Part shown: positions 1-7,734 of the stretch, piece by piece | How the letters are laid out: each line of letters starts with the position of its first letter | Numbering within the stretch: position 1 is the stretch's first letter | From: an uncultured Acidobacteriota bacterium | Lineage (GTDB): Bacteria; Acidobacteriota; Vicinamibacteria; Vicinamibacterales; SCN-69-37 | Assembly: GCA_937880585.1 (NCBI GenBank) | Contig: CALFMR010000273.1 | Span: 1-10,202 of the forward strand | Direction: 5' to 3' | Length of the DNA: 10,202 nt | Program-made: the position numbers and the translations under genes | The notes under the pieces: model-generated | The model's database searches: none | Seen by the model: only the letters and a program-made list of their open reading frames with translations | Told to the model about the DNA's origin: nothing

Positions 1-1601
1 CGGTCGTGGCCGCACCTCTCGCGCCACTCGCTCCTCCCGTGCCGGTCGTCTCGCCAGCTCCGCCGGCACCGGTGGTCGTCTCGCCCGACCACGAGGCGAT
101 CGATCGCGCGATCGCTCAACTGCGAGTCGAGATGCGCGACCGCGACGCCAAGCTGCGCGCGGTCGAACAGCAGCTCGCTAAACAGTTGGGACCGGAGGCG
201 CGCGAGAACGCCGAACGTGCCGCCGAGTCGGCGCGCGCACAGGCGGACGCCATTCGGAAACAGATGGAAGAGCTCGAAGCGAAGCGTGGCGTACTCTCCG
301 CTGACTGGGCGCAGCAGGTGAAGGCAGCCATGCAAAATGACGCGCTCGGCCAACAGGAGGAGATGATCGCCGCGCTCCGCGCTCAGGCCGGTCCCGCCGT
401 CGTCGTCCAGCCACGCGACCTTCGCGACCTTCGCGGACGGTCGTTTACCTTCGCGTTCAGCAACACGCCCTACGATCGCGGCCTCAGCGCGCTGCAACAA
501 CGCCAGTACGACCAGGCGATCACGGCATTCGACCAGGTCATCTCGGGGAAGAACGCGCGTACCGACGGCGCGCTGTACTGGAAGGCCTTCGCCCAATCGC
601 GCATGGCGCAGCCGGATGCTTCGCTCGCCACGCTCACGACGCTCGAGAAGGACTACCCGCAGAGCCGCTATCTCAACGACGCGCGCGTGCTCGAAGCCGA
701 CGTCCGGAAGATGTCCGGTCAGCACGTCGACGTCTCGACGCTCGACGCGAACGATGACATCAAGCTGCTCGCAATCAACGGCATCGCGGACTCGGCGCCC
801 GAGAAGGCCATTCCGCTGCTCGAGGGGGTCCTGAACTCGACCAACTCGCTGGCCGTCAAGCGGCGCGCGATTTACGTGCTCGCGCTCAGCGACGATGCCC
901 GCGCGCACCAGATCCTGCTGCGCTACGCGAAAGGCGAGGGCAATCCGGATCTGCAGTCGGAAGCCATCCGATCCCTGGCGTCGCGCCGCGACCAGACGAC
1001 GACGCCAGCCGAGCTGAAGCAGATTTACGACGCGACGACGGACGCCGGCGTCCGCCGCGCGATCATCGAGGGCTATCGGAACGCGGGCGACACGGCGTCG
1101 CTCGTTGCCATCGCGGCCAATCCGTCGGAGCAGATGGACCTGCGGCGGCTGGCGCTTGCCAATCTCACGGTCGGGTTCAACGGTCAGAACGGCCAGGACG
1201 CCTGGGGTCTTTATCAGCAGTTGTCAGCCGCATCCGACGCACCGCTGCGGCAGCAGATCGTCGGCGCGCTCGGTGCCGCGAACGACGTCGACCATCTCGC
1301 GCAGGTGGCGAAGACCGACGCGGACGAGAACGTCCGCAACCGTGCGGTCCTCGCGCTCGGCGGGCAGCCGGCCGACCGGACGGGACGCCTGCTGACGGAT
1401 CTCTACGCCGCGCGAACCGACGCCGGCTCGCGCCGCGCGATCATCGCGGCGCTCGCGCAGCAGAACAACGCCGACGCGCTCATCATGCTCGCGCGGCAGG
1501 AGTCCGACCTCACGCTCAAGCGCGACCTCGTGCGGCAACTCTCGTCGATGGCCGGCAAGAACGAAGCGGCCGCGAACTACCTGATGGAAGTGATCAAGTA
1601 A
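1..1601 (+). CDS. Coiled-coil/TPR/HEAT-repeat protein (5' end outside window)
   Basis: The frame is open through the left edge, so the true start is probably upstream. The first possible start inside the window is a GTG at base 6, but it lies in a Pro/Ala/Val-rich stretch that looks like a linker, not an N-terminus. Numbering from that codon, residues 1-28 are the Pro/Ala linker. Residues about 29-127 are charged, heptad-like helix (coiled coil). Residues about 155-235 contain a TPR-like pair (YDRGLSALQQRQYDQAITAF, then a second helical pair with YWKAFAQSRM). Residues about 250-531 are repeated short helical pairs of HEAT/armadillo type, with recurring patterns such as VRRAIIEGY, LRQQIVGAL, VRNRAVLAL and SRRAIIAAL. 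Such domains serve protein-protein binding, and no catalytic motif is visible. A periplasmic or membrane-tethered scaffold is plausible, but the N-terminus that would show export is missing. It ends in TAA, 7 bp from the stop of the convergent yqgE. Exact function unknown. Confidence 0.85.
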   Translation, partial: VVAAPLAPLAPPVPVVSPAPPAPVVVSPDHEAIDRAIAQLRVEMRDRDAKLRAVEQQLAKQLGPEARENAERAAESARAQADAIRKQMEELEAKRGVLSADWAQQVKAAMQNDALGQQEEMIAALRAQAGPAVVVQPRDLRDLRGRSFTFAFSNTPYDRGLSALQQRQYDQAITAFDQVISGKNARTDGALYWKAFAQSRMAQPDASLATLTTLEKDYPQSRYLNDARVLEADVRKMSGQHVDVSTLDANDDIKLLAINGIADSAPEKAIPLLEGVLNSTNSLAVKRRAIYVLALSDDARAHQILLRYAKGEGNPDLQSEAIRSLASRRDQTTTPAELKQIYDATTDAGVRRAIIEGYRNAGDTASLVAIAANPSEQMDLRRLALANLTVGFNGQNGQDAWGLYQQLSAASDAPLRQQIVGALGAANDVDHLAQVAKTDADENVRNRAVLALGGQPADRTGRLLTDLYAARTDAGSRRAIIAALAQQNNADALIMLARQESDLTLKRDLVRQLSSMAGKNEAAANYLMEVIK

Positions 1602-1608
1602 GCGGACA

Positions 1609-2154
1609 TCAGTGCACGCCGTGGCCCATCTGCAGGAGATGCGGATCGGCGCCGAGGCGACGAATGGCCATCTCCCATGAGGCGGCGGCGGGAATCTCGA
1701 AGATCAAGTCGAGCTCGACGGGCATGATGAGCCAGGCTGATTGCTCGAGCTCGGCGTCGAGCTGGCCTGGTCCCCAACCCGCGTAGCCGGCCAGCACGAC
1801 GGTGCGGCGCGGCAGCGGACGAGCGGTGAGGACGCGCCGCAGGAGCAGCGGCGAGGCGGACAAATGGAGTCCGGCACCCACACCGCGCGACTCGACGTCT
1901 TCGGGCGGCGTCGCCGTCAGAATCCAGCCGCGCTCGGGCTCGACCGGGCCGCCGAGCAAGAGCGGAAGATCGTTCGGCTCGTCGACCGGCGGCTCCATCC
2001 GGACCGCCGCGGCGGCCGTGATGTCCGACGGCCGGTTGACGATGAGCCCGAACGCACCTTCCGCGGCGTGCTCGCACAAGAGCACGACGCTGCGCGCGAA
2101 GTGCGGGTCGATCATCTGCGGCATCGACAGCAGCAGGGCCGGAGCAAGCGACAT
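1609..2154 (-). CDS. yqgE: YqgE/AlgH family protein (UPF0301)
   Basis: This 181-residue protein has the usual length for the YqgE/AlgH family (about 185). Family hallmarks are visible: an N-terminal LLLSMPQMIDPHFARSVVLL segment, then CEHAAEGAFGLIVNRP, the LPLLLGGPVEPERGWIL block, a central region ending in LAGYAGWGPGQLDAELEQSAW, and a C-terminal WEMAIRRLGADP helix. The family's biochemical role is unresolved. It was linked to alginate gene expression in Pseudomonas (AlgH) but is very widespread, and no catalytic residues are established. It is predicted to be cytoplasmic, with no signal peptide. The ATG start lies 9 bp after the queG stop with only a weak ribosome-binding site, which suggests it is translated as the last gene of the queG transcript. 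It converges on the HEAT-repeat gene. Confidence 0.93.
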   Translation of the reverse strand: MSLAPALLLSMPQMIDPHFARSVVLLCEHAAEGAFGLIVNRPSDITAAAAVRMEPPVDEPNDLPLLLGGPVEPERGWILTATPPEDVESRGVGAGLHLSASPLLLRRVLTARPLPRRTVVLAGYAGWGPGQLDAELEQSAWLIMPVELDLIFEIPAAASWEMAIRRLGADPHLLQMGHGVH

Positions 2155-2163
2155 AGGGCGATC

Positions 2164-3216
2164 TTAGCAGCCTGTCCCGCTCGCGCGCGCCCAAGCGATG
2201 GCATCCGCCACCTCCGGGGCGACCGCTGACGGGTGCGATGCGATCGCGCCGAGCGCGCGGTCGCGGTCCGCGGCGTCGAGATGCGCGGCCGCGCACGCGA
2301 GCGATCGCCGGATACGCCGCAAGCCCGCGCGCGTCAGTGCGCTCCCCTTCAACACGCGCCGCCAGTCGTCGTCAGACATCTCGCACAGATCGATGAGCCG
2401 CGGGAACGCGAGCGGCGCACGTGGCTGCCACTCGGGCGCGTCGCTCGTCGCCGCGCGCCGATTCCACGGACACACGTCCTGGCAGATGTCGCAACCGAAG
2501 ATGTGCGGTCCGATGTCAGCACGGCGCGATGGCTCAATCGGGCCGCGCTGTTCGATCGTGAGATAGGACAGACAGCGCGTCGCGTCCACGCGGTACGGCT
2601 CGACGATGGCGCCGGTTGGACACGCGTCCAGACATCGCGTGCAGGTGCCGCACTGATCATGCGCCGGCGCGTCGGGCTCGAGATCCGCGTTCGTCAGGAT
2701 CTCGCCGAGCACGAGCCACGACCCGCGTTCGGCGTTGATGAGGCAGGTGTTCTTGCCAATCCAGCCGAGCCCCGCCTGCTCGGCGAACACCCGCTCCTGC
2801 ACCGGCCCATCGTCGACGCACGAGAACGCTTCCAGACCGGGCCCCACTTCGTCCGCCATCCATGCGAGGAGAGTACGCAGCCGCGCGCGCAGGATGCCGT
2901 GGTAGTCCTCGCCCCAGGCATAACGCGCGATGCGGGCACGTTCGGGCGCGGCGATCGACGCGGAATACGGCTGTGGCGTGTTGTAGACGCAGGCGACCGA
3001 CACGACGCTCCGCGCGGTCGGCAACGCGGCCGTCGGATCGGATCGCTCGTCGAGCGAGTCATCGAGATAGTGCATGTCGCCGGCGCACCCGGCGGCGATC
3101 CATTCGGCGAGCCGATCGAGGCGCGGATAGCGTGCGGCGCGCGCGACGCCGCAGAGATCGAAGCCGATCTCGAGGGCCTTGGCCTTGACGCGTGAGGACG
3201 AGAGCGACAGCGGCAC
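2164..3216 (-). CDS. queG: Epoxyqueuosine reductase QueG
   Basis: QueG is a cytoplasmic cobalamin- and iron-sulfur-dependent enzyme. It reduces epoxyqueuosine to queuosine at the wobble position of GUN tRNAs, the last step of queuosine synthesis. The 350-residue product, near the family's 350-380, shows the expected order. An N-terminal domain comes first, then FSCVDDGPVQERVFAEQAGL and GWIGKNTCLIN. Asp135 matches the catalytic aspartate of the family. Two [4Fe-4S] binding sets follow: Cys189, Cys192, Cys195 and Cys199-Pro, then Cys215 with Cys242, Cys245 and Cys249-Pro (GCDICQDVCPWN). The C-terminal helical region carries the conserved LKGSALTRAGLRRIRRSL block. The GTG start is the only sensible one, placing KAKALEIGFDLCGVA at the N-terminus as in relatives, but no clear Shine-Dalgarno is seen. 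It lies 63 bp downstream of acnA, beyond a strong hairpin. No other queuosine gene is in the window, so this neighbourhood is not a queuosine operon. Confidence 0.96.
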   Translation of the reverse strand: MPLSLSSSRVKAKALEIGFDLCGVARAARYPRLDRLAEWIAAGCAGDMHYLDDSLDERSDPTAALPTARSVVSVACVYNTPQPYSASIAAPERARIARYAWGEDYHGILRARLRTLLAWMADEVGPGLEAFSCVDDGPVQERVFAEQAGLGWIGKNTCLINAERGSWLVLGEILTNADLEPDAPAHDQCGTCTRCLDACPTGAIVEPYRVDATRCLSYLTIEQRGPIEPSRRADIGPHIFGCDICQDVCPWNRRAATSDAPEWQPRAPLAFPRLIDLCEMSDDDWRRVLKGSALTRAGLRRIRRSLACAAAHLDAADRDRALGAIASHPSAVAPEVADAIAWARASGTGC

Positions 3217-3234
3217 GGCGGCGGAACAGCGAGA

Positions 3235-3264
3235 CGTCTCCGGCGGTACGTGCCGCCGGAGACG
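3235..3264 (-). terminator. Perfect 12-bp hairpin between acnA and queG (possible terminator or attenuator)
   Basis: CGTCTCCGGCGG at 3235-3246 is followed by a 6-base loop and its exact reverse complement at 3253-3264; one more G-T wobble pair can form inside the loop. The stem is 75% GC. It begins 15 bp after the acnA stop codon and ends 18 bp before the queG start. Read on the minus strand, the downstream bases are TCTCGCTGTTCC, so there is no real U-run. It is therefore not a textbook intrinsic terminator. It could stop or slow transcription, protect the 3' end of acnA mRNA, or modulate queG expression. The structure is seen directly; its role is inferred. Confidence 0.5.
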
Positions 3265-3279
3265 AGAGTGACCGAACGA

Positions 3280-5982
3280 TCAGGCAGACGTACCGGCGAG
3301 CCGGCGCAGCACGTACGGCAGGATGCCGCCATGCCTGAACGCCGTCAGCTCTTCCGGCGTATCGACCCGCACGGTGGCCGTGAACTCGCGGACCGAGCCG
3401 TCCTCCGCGCGCGCGCGGACGGTGACCGTGCCGCGCGGTTTCAGCTCGACGCCCGACCCGACGAGATCGAACACTTCCCTGCCCGTCAGCTTCAGCGACG
3501 CCGCCGATTCGCCCGACGCGAACTGCAGCGGCAGCACGCCCATGTTCACGAGGTTGCTGCGATGGATGCGCTCGAAGCTTTCGGCGATGACGGCCTTCAC
3601 GCCGAGCAGCAGCGTGCCTTTCGCCGCCCAGTCGCGCGACGATCCGGATCCGTACTCCTTGCCCGCGATGACGACGAGCGGCACACCCGCGCCGCGGTAT
3701 TTCACCGACGCGTCATAGATCGACAGCACCTCGCCGTCGGGCAGGTGCGACGTCCAGCCGCCCTCGGTGCCAGGCGCGAGCTGATTGCGCAGCCGGACGT
3801 TGGCGAACGTGCCGCGCACCATCACCTCGTGGTTGCCTCGGCGCGACCCGTACGAGTTGAAGTCCTTGATCGCGACGCCCTGCTCGATGAGATAGCGCCC
3901 TGCCGGCGAATCGGCCTTGATGCCGCCAGCCGGCGAAATGTGATCCGTCGTGATGCTGTCGCCGAGGAGCGCGAGCACACGCGCCCCGGTGATCGCCTGG
4001 GGCTCGCCCACCGTCGGCGAAATCCCTTCGAGGAACGTCGGGCGGCGAATGTACGTCGAGGCGTCGTCCCACGTGAAGCGATCGCCGGTCGGCACGGGCA
4101 GCTCGCGCCACAGCGCATCGCCGTCGAACACGCTCGAGTACTGATGCCGGAACATGTCGGCCGAGACCGCTTCGAGCAGCGTCTTCTGGATCTCCTGCTG
4201 GCTCGGCCAGATGTCCTTCAGATAGACCGGCTGGCCGTCGCGACCGGTCCCGACCGGGTCGCGCGACAGATCGACGTTGAGCGAACCCGCGAGCGCGTAG
4301 GCCACGACGAGCGGCGGCGACGCCAGGTAGTTGGCGCGCACCTCCTGCTGGATGCGGCCCTCGAAATTGCGGTTGCCCGAGAGCACCGCGCAGACGACGA
4401 GCTGGCGCTCGCGCACTTCGGCCGAGATTTCCTCCGGCAGCGGCCCGCTGTTGCCGATGCACGTCGTGCAGCCGTAGCCGACGAGGTTGAAGCCGAGCTG
4501 GTCGAGGTACGACTGCAGGTTGGCCTTGGCGAGATAGTCGGTCACGACCTTCGACCCGGGCGCGAGACTCGTCTTCACCCAGGGCCGCGTGGTGAGTCCG
4601 CGCTCGACGGCCTTCTTCGCGAGCAGCCCGGCGCCGATCATCACGCTCGGATTCGACGTGTTCGTGCAGCTCGTGATCGCGGCAATGACCACCGACCCGT
4701 GCTCGAGCTGCGTCTTCACGGCCTCGGCGACCGCCGTGCCTCCGCCCGATCCGCCCGCCGGCGCCGGCTTCAGCCCCTTCTGCAGGTCGGGCAACGCGGC
4801 CGCGAACATCGGCTTCGCTTTGGCGAGCGGCACGCGATCCTGCGGCCGGCGCGGACCGGCGAGGCTCGGCTCGACGGTACCGAGATCGAGCGACAACGTG
4901 TCCGTGTATTCGGCCTCGGGCGTGCCGTCAGTCCGAAAGAGCCCCTGCGCCTTGGCGTACGCCTCCACGAGCGCAACCTGCGCGGCGTCGCGCGCCGTGA
5001 AGCGCAGGTAGTCGAGCGTCATGTCGTCGATCGGGAAGATCGCGACCGTCGCGCCGTACTCGGGACACATGTTGCCGAGCGTGACGCGATCGGCAATCGT
5101 CAGGTGCTTCAGCCCCTGCCCGTAGAACTCGACGAATGCGCCGACCACGCCCTTCTTGCGCAGCGCTTCGGTGATGGTGAGGACGAGGTCGGTGGCCGTC
5201 GCGCCCTCGGGCAGCCGTCCGGTGAGCCGGTAACCAACGACGGGCGGAATGAGCATCGAGCTCGGCTGACCGAGCATGGCCGCTTCGGCCTCGATGCCCC
5301 CAACGCCCCATCCCACGACTCCGAGCCCGTTGACCATCGTCGTATGCGAGTCGGTGCCGAAGACGGTGTCGGGAAACGCCGTCAGCCGGCCACCAATCGT
5401 CTCGCGGCAGACGACGCGTGCGAGGTACTCGATGTTGACCTGATGGACGATGCCCGTTTCAGGCGGCACGACGCGGAAGTTGCGGAAGGCCGTCTGGCCC
5501 CAGCGCAGGAACGTGTAGCGCTCGCGGTTGCGGTGATACTCCATCTGCGCGTTGAGCTGCAGCGCATCGGGCCGGCCGAAGTGATCCACCTGCACGGAGT
5601 GATCGATGACGAGCTCGACCGGCTGCAGCGGATTGACGCGCTCCGGATCGCCGCCGAGGGCGACAATCCCGTCTCGCATCGCCGCGAGATCGACGACGCA
5701 CGGTACGCCGGTGAAGTCCTGCAGCAGCACGCGCGCCGGCATGAACGAGATCTCTTTGCTCGACGCGCCGGGGCGCCAGCTCGCCAGCGCGCGGATGTCG
5801 TCGGCGCGCACGAACGCGTTGTCCTCACGCCGAAGCAGGTTCTCGAGCAGGATCTTCAACGAAAACGGCAGGCGATCGATCGAGCCGACGCCGGCCCGCT
5901 CGAGTGCGGGCAGGCTATAGATGTCGAACGTGTCCGAACCGACCGTGAGTGACGAGCGCGTGTCAAAGGAGTTGAGCGACAT
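3280..5982 (-). CDS. acnA: Aconitate hydratase (AcnA/IRP1-type aconitase)
   Basis: This enzyme interconverts citrate and isocitrate through cis-aconitate in the TCA cycle and uses a cytoplasmic [4Fe-4S] cluster. The 900-residue length fits the AcnA/IRP1 class rather than AcnB. The cluster ligands are visible as Cys439 (AITSCTNTSNPSVM) and Cys505/Cys508 (YGCTTCIGNSGPLPEE), almost the same numbering as human IRP1. Other family signatures are LLQDFTGVPCVVDLAAMRD near the N-terminus, VFGTDSHTTMVNGLGVVGWG, GDSITTDHISPAGGI around residue 675, and the swivel-domain active-site loop GKEYGSGSSRDWAAKG around residue 777, with the catalytic serine and substrate-binding arginine. The ATG at 5982 is preferred because it gives the typical AcnA N-terminus (MSLNSFDTRSSL) and has a weak GGATGG ribosome-binding site; a 36-residue upstream extension would run into the preceding gene's end. 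It starts 46 bp after the barrel-like gene, with no recognisable promoter in the gap. Product numbering is complete, with no lost residues. Confidence 0.98.
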   Translation of the reverse strand: MSLNSFDTRSSLTVGSDTFDIYSLPALERAGVGSIDRLPFSLKILLENLLRREDNAFVRADDIRALASWRPGASSKEISFMPARVLLQDFTGVPCVVDLAAMRDGIVALGGDPERVNPLQPVELVIDHSVQVDHFGRPDALQLNAQMEYHRNRERYTFLRWGQTAFRNFRVVPPETGIVHQVNIEYLARVVCRETIGGRLTAFPDTVFGTDSHTTMVNGLGVVGWGVGGIEAEAAMLGQPSSMLIPPVVGYRLTGRLPEGATATDLVLTITEALRKKGVVGAFVEFYGQGLKHLTIADRVTLGNMCPEYGATVAIFPIDDMTLDYLRFTARDAAQVALVEAYAKAQGLFRTDGTPEAEYTDTLSLDLGTVEPSLAGPRRPQDRVPLAKAKPMFAAALPDLQKGLKPAPAGGSGGGTAVAEAVKTQLEHGSVVIAAITSCTNTSNPSVMIGAGLLAKKAVERGLTTRPWVKTSLAPGSKVVTDYLAKANLQSYLDQLGFNLVGYGCTTCIGNSGPLPEEISAEVRERQLVVCAVLSGNRNFEGRIQQEVRANYLASPPLVVAYALAGSLNVDLSRDPVGTGRDGQPVYLKDIWPSQQEIQKTLLEAVSADMFRHQYSSVFDGDALWRELPVPTGDRFTWDDASTYIRRPTFLEGISPTVGEPQAITGARVLALLGDSITTDHISPAGGIKADSPAGRYLIEQGVAIKDFNSYGSRRGNHEVMVRGTFANVRLRNQLAPGTEGGWTSHLPDGEVLSIYDASVKYRGAGVPLVVIAGKEYGSGSSRDWAAKGTLLLGVKAVIAESFERIHRSNLVNMGVLPLQFASGESAASLKLTGREVFDLVGSGVELKPRGTVTVRARAEDGSVREFTATVRVDTPEELTAFRHGGILPYVLRRLAGTSA

Positions 5983-6028
5983 AAGCCATCCGAAACGTGG
6001 GAACCACACGCCGTCGTGCGGGCGGTCG

Positions 6029-6733
6029 TCACCAGGCCAGGTCCAGTCCGGCCGCGACGAGCGGCGCGACGCGAAACGTCCGCGCGCCAATCACGATGCC
6101 GCCGGCGCGTCCGGCGAGACGCGCATCGACTCGCAGCGCCAACCGGCCCGTGTCGTCGCGCGCGCGCGTGTGCCACCAGTATTTCACGCCGAGCCCCAGA
6201 TCGCCGATGGCGCCATCCTCGGCGTACGTGCCCCACCCCGCCATTTCGCGCATCCAGCCCGCGCCGCCGCGCAGGAACCACACCGCGCGACCGCGCTGCG
6301 CGACCGCAACGAGCACGGCGCCTTCGGCCGTGAAGCGCGACAGCGGCAACCGCGACGTTACCGCCGCGGCGCCTTCGAAGTCGTCGTCGATCCGCGAGAC
6401 GACGTGTGGCCGCAGCCAGGCGCCAGCGGCTTCGATCGCGATCGTCGGCGCGATCGACACCGTGACGTGACCTTCGGCGCCGGGGCTCGCGGCCATTCGT
6501 GCGTCCGCGTGAAAGAGGGGGAGCGCGTCGCCGCGCGGCGTCTGATAGTCGGCGCTGGCGACGCCCAGCGACATCGGCCCCATGACGAGCGCGCTCCCGC
6601 CAATCGCGACGCGCGGCTCGACGACCGCGCGCTGCGCGGCGGCCGGCGTCGCGGTGAGCGCGAGCGCGAGCGCGAATCCGAGCCCGCCGGCGATCCGGCG
6701 CCACGCCCGCCGCATCGGCACGCGCGCCGTCAC
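6029..6733 (-). CDS. Exported outer-membrane beta-barrel-like protein, function unknown
   Basis: I do not recognise a named family. The 234-residue product starts at a GTG that overlaps the TGA of the matrixin-like gene (GTGA), with an AGGGTG ribosome-binding-like site 8 bases before it. An ATG at 6715 (residue 7) is an alternative start. The N-terminus is a clear Sec signal peptide: RRAWRR, a long Ala/Leu/Gly core, then TATPAAA before Gln34, with predicted cleavage after residue 33. The mature part, about 200 residues, has alternating polar/hydrophobic strands rich in Gly and aromatics (HVTVSIAPTIAIEAAGAW, GDLGLGVKYWWHT, LALRVDARL, APLVAAGLDLAW). It ends in Trp, as many outer-membrane barrels end in an aromatic residue. 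A small 8-10 strand barrel is plausible but inferred. Its tight coupling to the matrixin-like gene suggests joint expression and perhaps shared location at the cell surface. Confidence 0.72.
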   Translation of the reverse strand: MTARVPMRRAWRRIAGGLGFALALALTATPAAAQRAVVEPRVAIGGSALVMGPMSLGVASADYQTPRGDALPLFHADARMAASPGAEGHVTVSIAPTIAIEAAGAWLRPHVVSRIDDDFEGAAAVTSRLPLSRFTAEGAVLVAVAQRGRAVWFLRGGAGWMREMAGWGTYAEDGAIGDLGLGVKYWWHTRARDDTGRLALRVDARLAGRAGGIVIGARTFRVAPLVAAGLDLAW

Positions 6734-7734
6734 TTGCGCGTCACCCTGATGTCGAGCCGCGCGCTGCTGCCGCCCGCGGGCACCGCGACGAGGTGCGGCG
6801 CAAAGGCCGGCTGAAAGTCGATGTCCACGGCAGACGTGTCGTCGAAGAAGCTCGCCAGATCCTCGTCGTCGAGCGGCTCGGCGCGCACGACGTACAGGCC
6901 CGGTTCCAGGCCCGAGATGACGAAGGTCCCGTCGTTACTGAGCGTGAACGAGCCGACGATCGATCCCGTGGACGGATTGAATGCCGTGACGTGCGCGCCG
7001 AAGATGCCGGCGCCGTCGCGCGTCACGCGGCCGGTGATCGACCCGAGGACGCGACGTTCGCCGGTCGCCGGGTACAGGTCCGCCAGACCGGCCGCGTCGT
7101 CCGCATCGAGCGTCCGATCGCTCACGGCGCCCGGCGGAAACGCGATCGGAAACATGACGGCGTCCTTCGCCAGCACACGGCGGCGTCCTTCGGTCGTCAA
7201 CTCCGTCTCGACGAGTCCCGAATGGCCGAGGCCGTAAAGGTGTCCGATCCCGTGCAGGAGCGCAAAGCCGAGGTCGTAGTGCGCCGCATCGCCGCCGGGG
7301 GCGGTCGACCAGTCGAAGGACGTGTTGACCGCGATGTCGGCCTCCCGCAGCGCGCCCGTCCCGTCGTCCACGGTGAAGGACGTCGACGCGAGCGTGAACG
7401 GCGCCCCCGCGAGCGCCGTGAAGCCGATGACGCTCACGCCGTCGTCGCTGACCGGCGGCGCGTCGACGAACCCGGCGAACTCTGATGAGACGGTCGCGTG
7501 CGGCACGGCGGCCCACGTCGCGAACGCGTCGGCGGCGAGCCGCTGCACGTCGACGGCCGTCACACCGGCGGCATCGCGATTCGCCACGAAATACCGCACG
7601 GGCTGATCGGCCCATTTGAGCGCCACGACACTTCCGTTGACGTCCGCGCCGAGCTTGAGATACGCCCGCGGATCGGCGGCGAGCGCGAAACAGGCCGCGA
7701 CGATTCCGACGACGACGCCGCGCCAGCGCGTCAT
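6730..7734 (-). CDS. Matrixin-like (M10-type) metalloprotease homologue with altered active site, plus C-terminal regulatory-like domain
   Basis: The 334-residue product has a hydrophobic N-terminus (TRWRGVVVGIVAACFALAAD) for export. Cleavage could follow ALA at about residue 19; a VAAC lipobox at Cys15 is possible but less likely. Residues about 30-222 match a matrixin catalytic domain: LKWADQPVRYFV, a helix with AFATWAAVPHATVSSEF, EADIAVNTSFDW, the zinc site LLHGIGHLYGLGHS, a Met-turn-like AVMFP (Met194) and LDADDAAGLADLYP. The zinc ligands His161, His165 and His171 are kept, but the catalytic Glu of HExxH is Gly162 (codon GGG). Residues about 231-334 form a carboxypeptidase-regulatory/CnaB-like beta-sandwich (GSITGRVTRDGAGIFGAHVT, then SGLEPGLYVVRAE). 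The ATG at 7734 overlaps the upstream gene's TGA (ATGA) and gives a proper signal sequence. The frame stays open 74 codons further up, but that stretch overlaps the upstream gene. It has no Shine-Dalgarno of its own, so translation is probably coupled. Hydrolytic activity is doubtful. Confidence 0.88.
   Translation of the reverse strand: MTRWRGVVVGIVAACFALAADPRAYLKLGADVNGSVVALKWADQPVRYFVANRDAAGVTAVDVQRLAADAFATWAAVPHATVSSEFAGFVDAPPVSDDGVSVIGFTALAGAPFTLASTSFTVDDGTGALREADIAVNTSFDWSTAPGGDAAHYDLGFALLHGIGHLYGLGHSGLVETELTTEGRRRVLAKDAVMFPIAFPPGAVSDRTLDADDAAGLADLYPATGERRVLGSITGRVTRDGAGIFGAHVTAFNPSTGSIVGSFTLSNDGTFVISGLEPGLYVVRAEPLDDEDLASFFDDTSAVDIDFQPAFAPHLVAVPAGGSSARLDIRVTRK

Noticed and set aside
1577..2296. 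A 239-codon minus-strand frame covering yqgE in another frame
   Set aside because: It is extremely Arg-rich and overlaps both yqgE and the end of queG, which have clear family matches.
3250..5952. A 900-codon open frame on the plus strand, almost fully opposite acnA
   Set aside because: acnA has all its family motifs and catalytic residues. The antisense frame translates to Arg/His/Asp-rich sequence with no recognisable domain, the usual by-product of strong G/C third-position bias in a high-GC gene.
5983..6090. A 36-codon N-terminal extension of aconitase
   Set aside because: It would overlap the end of the barrel-like gene and adds a low-hydrophobicity tail not seen in AcnA; the ATG at 5982 gives the normal family N-terminus.
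5921..6814. A 297-codon plus-strand frame across the acnA start and the barrel-like gene
   Set aside because: Composition is Arg/Ala-rich and low in hydrophobic residues, and it lies opposite two better-supported genes, one with a clear signal peptide.
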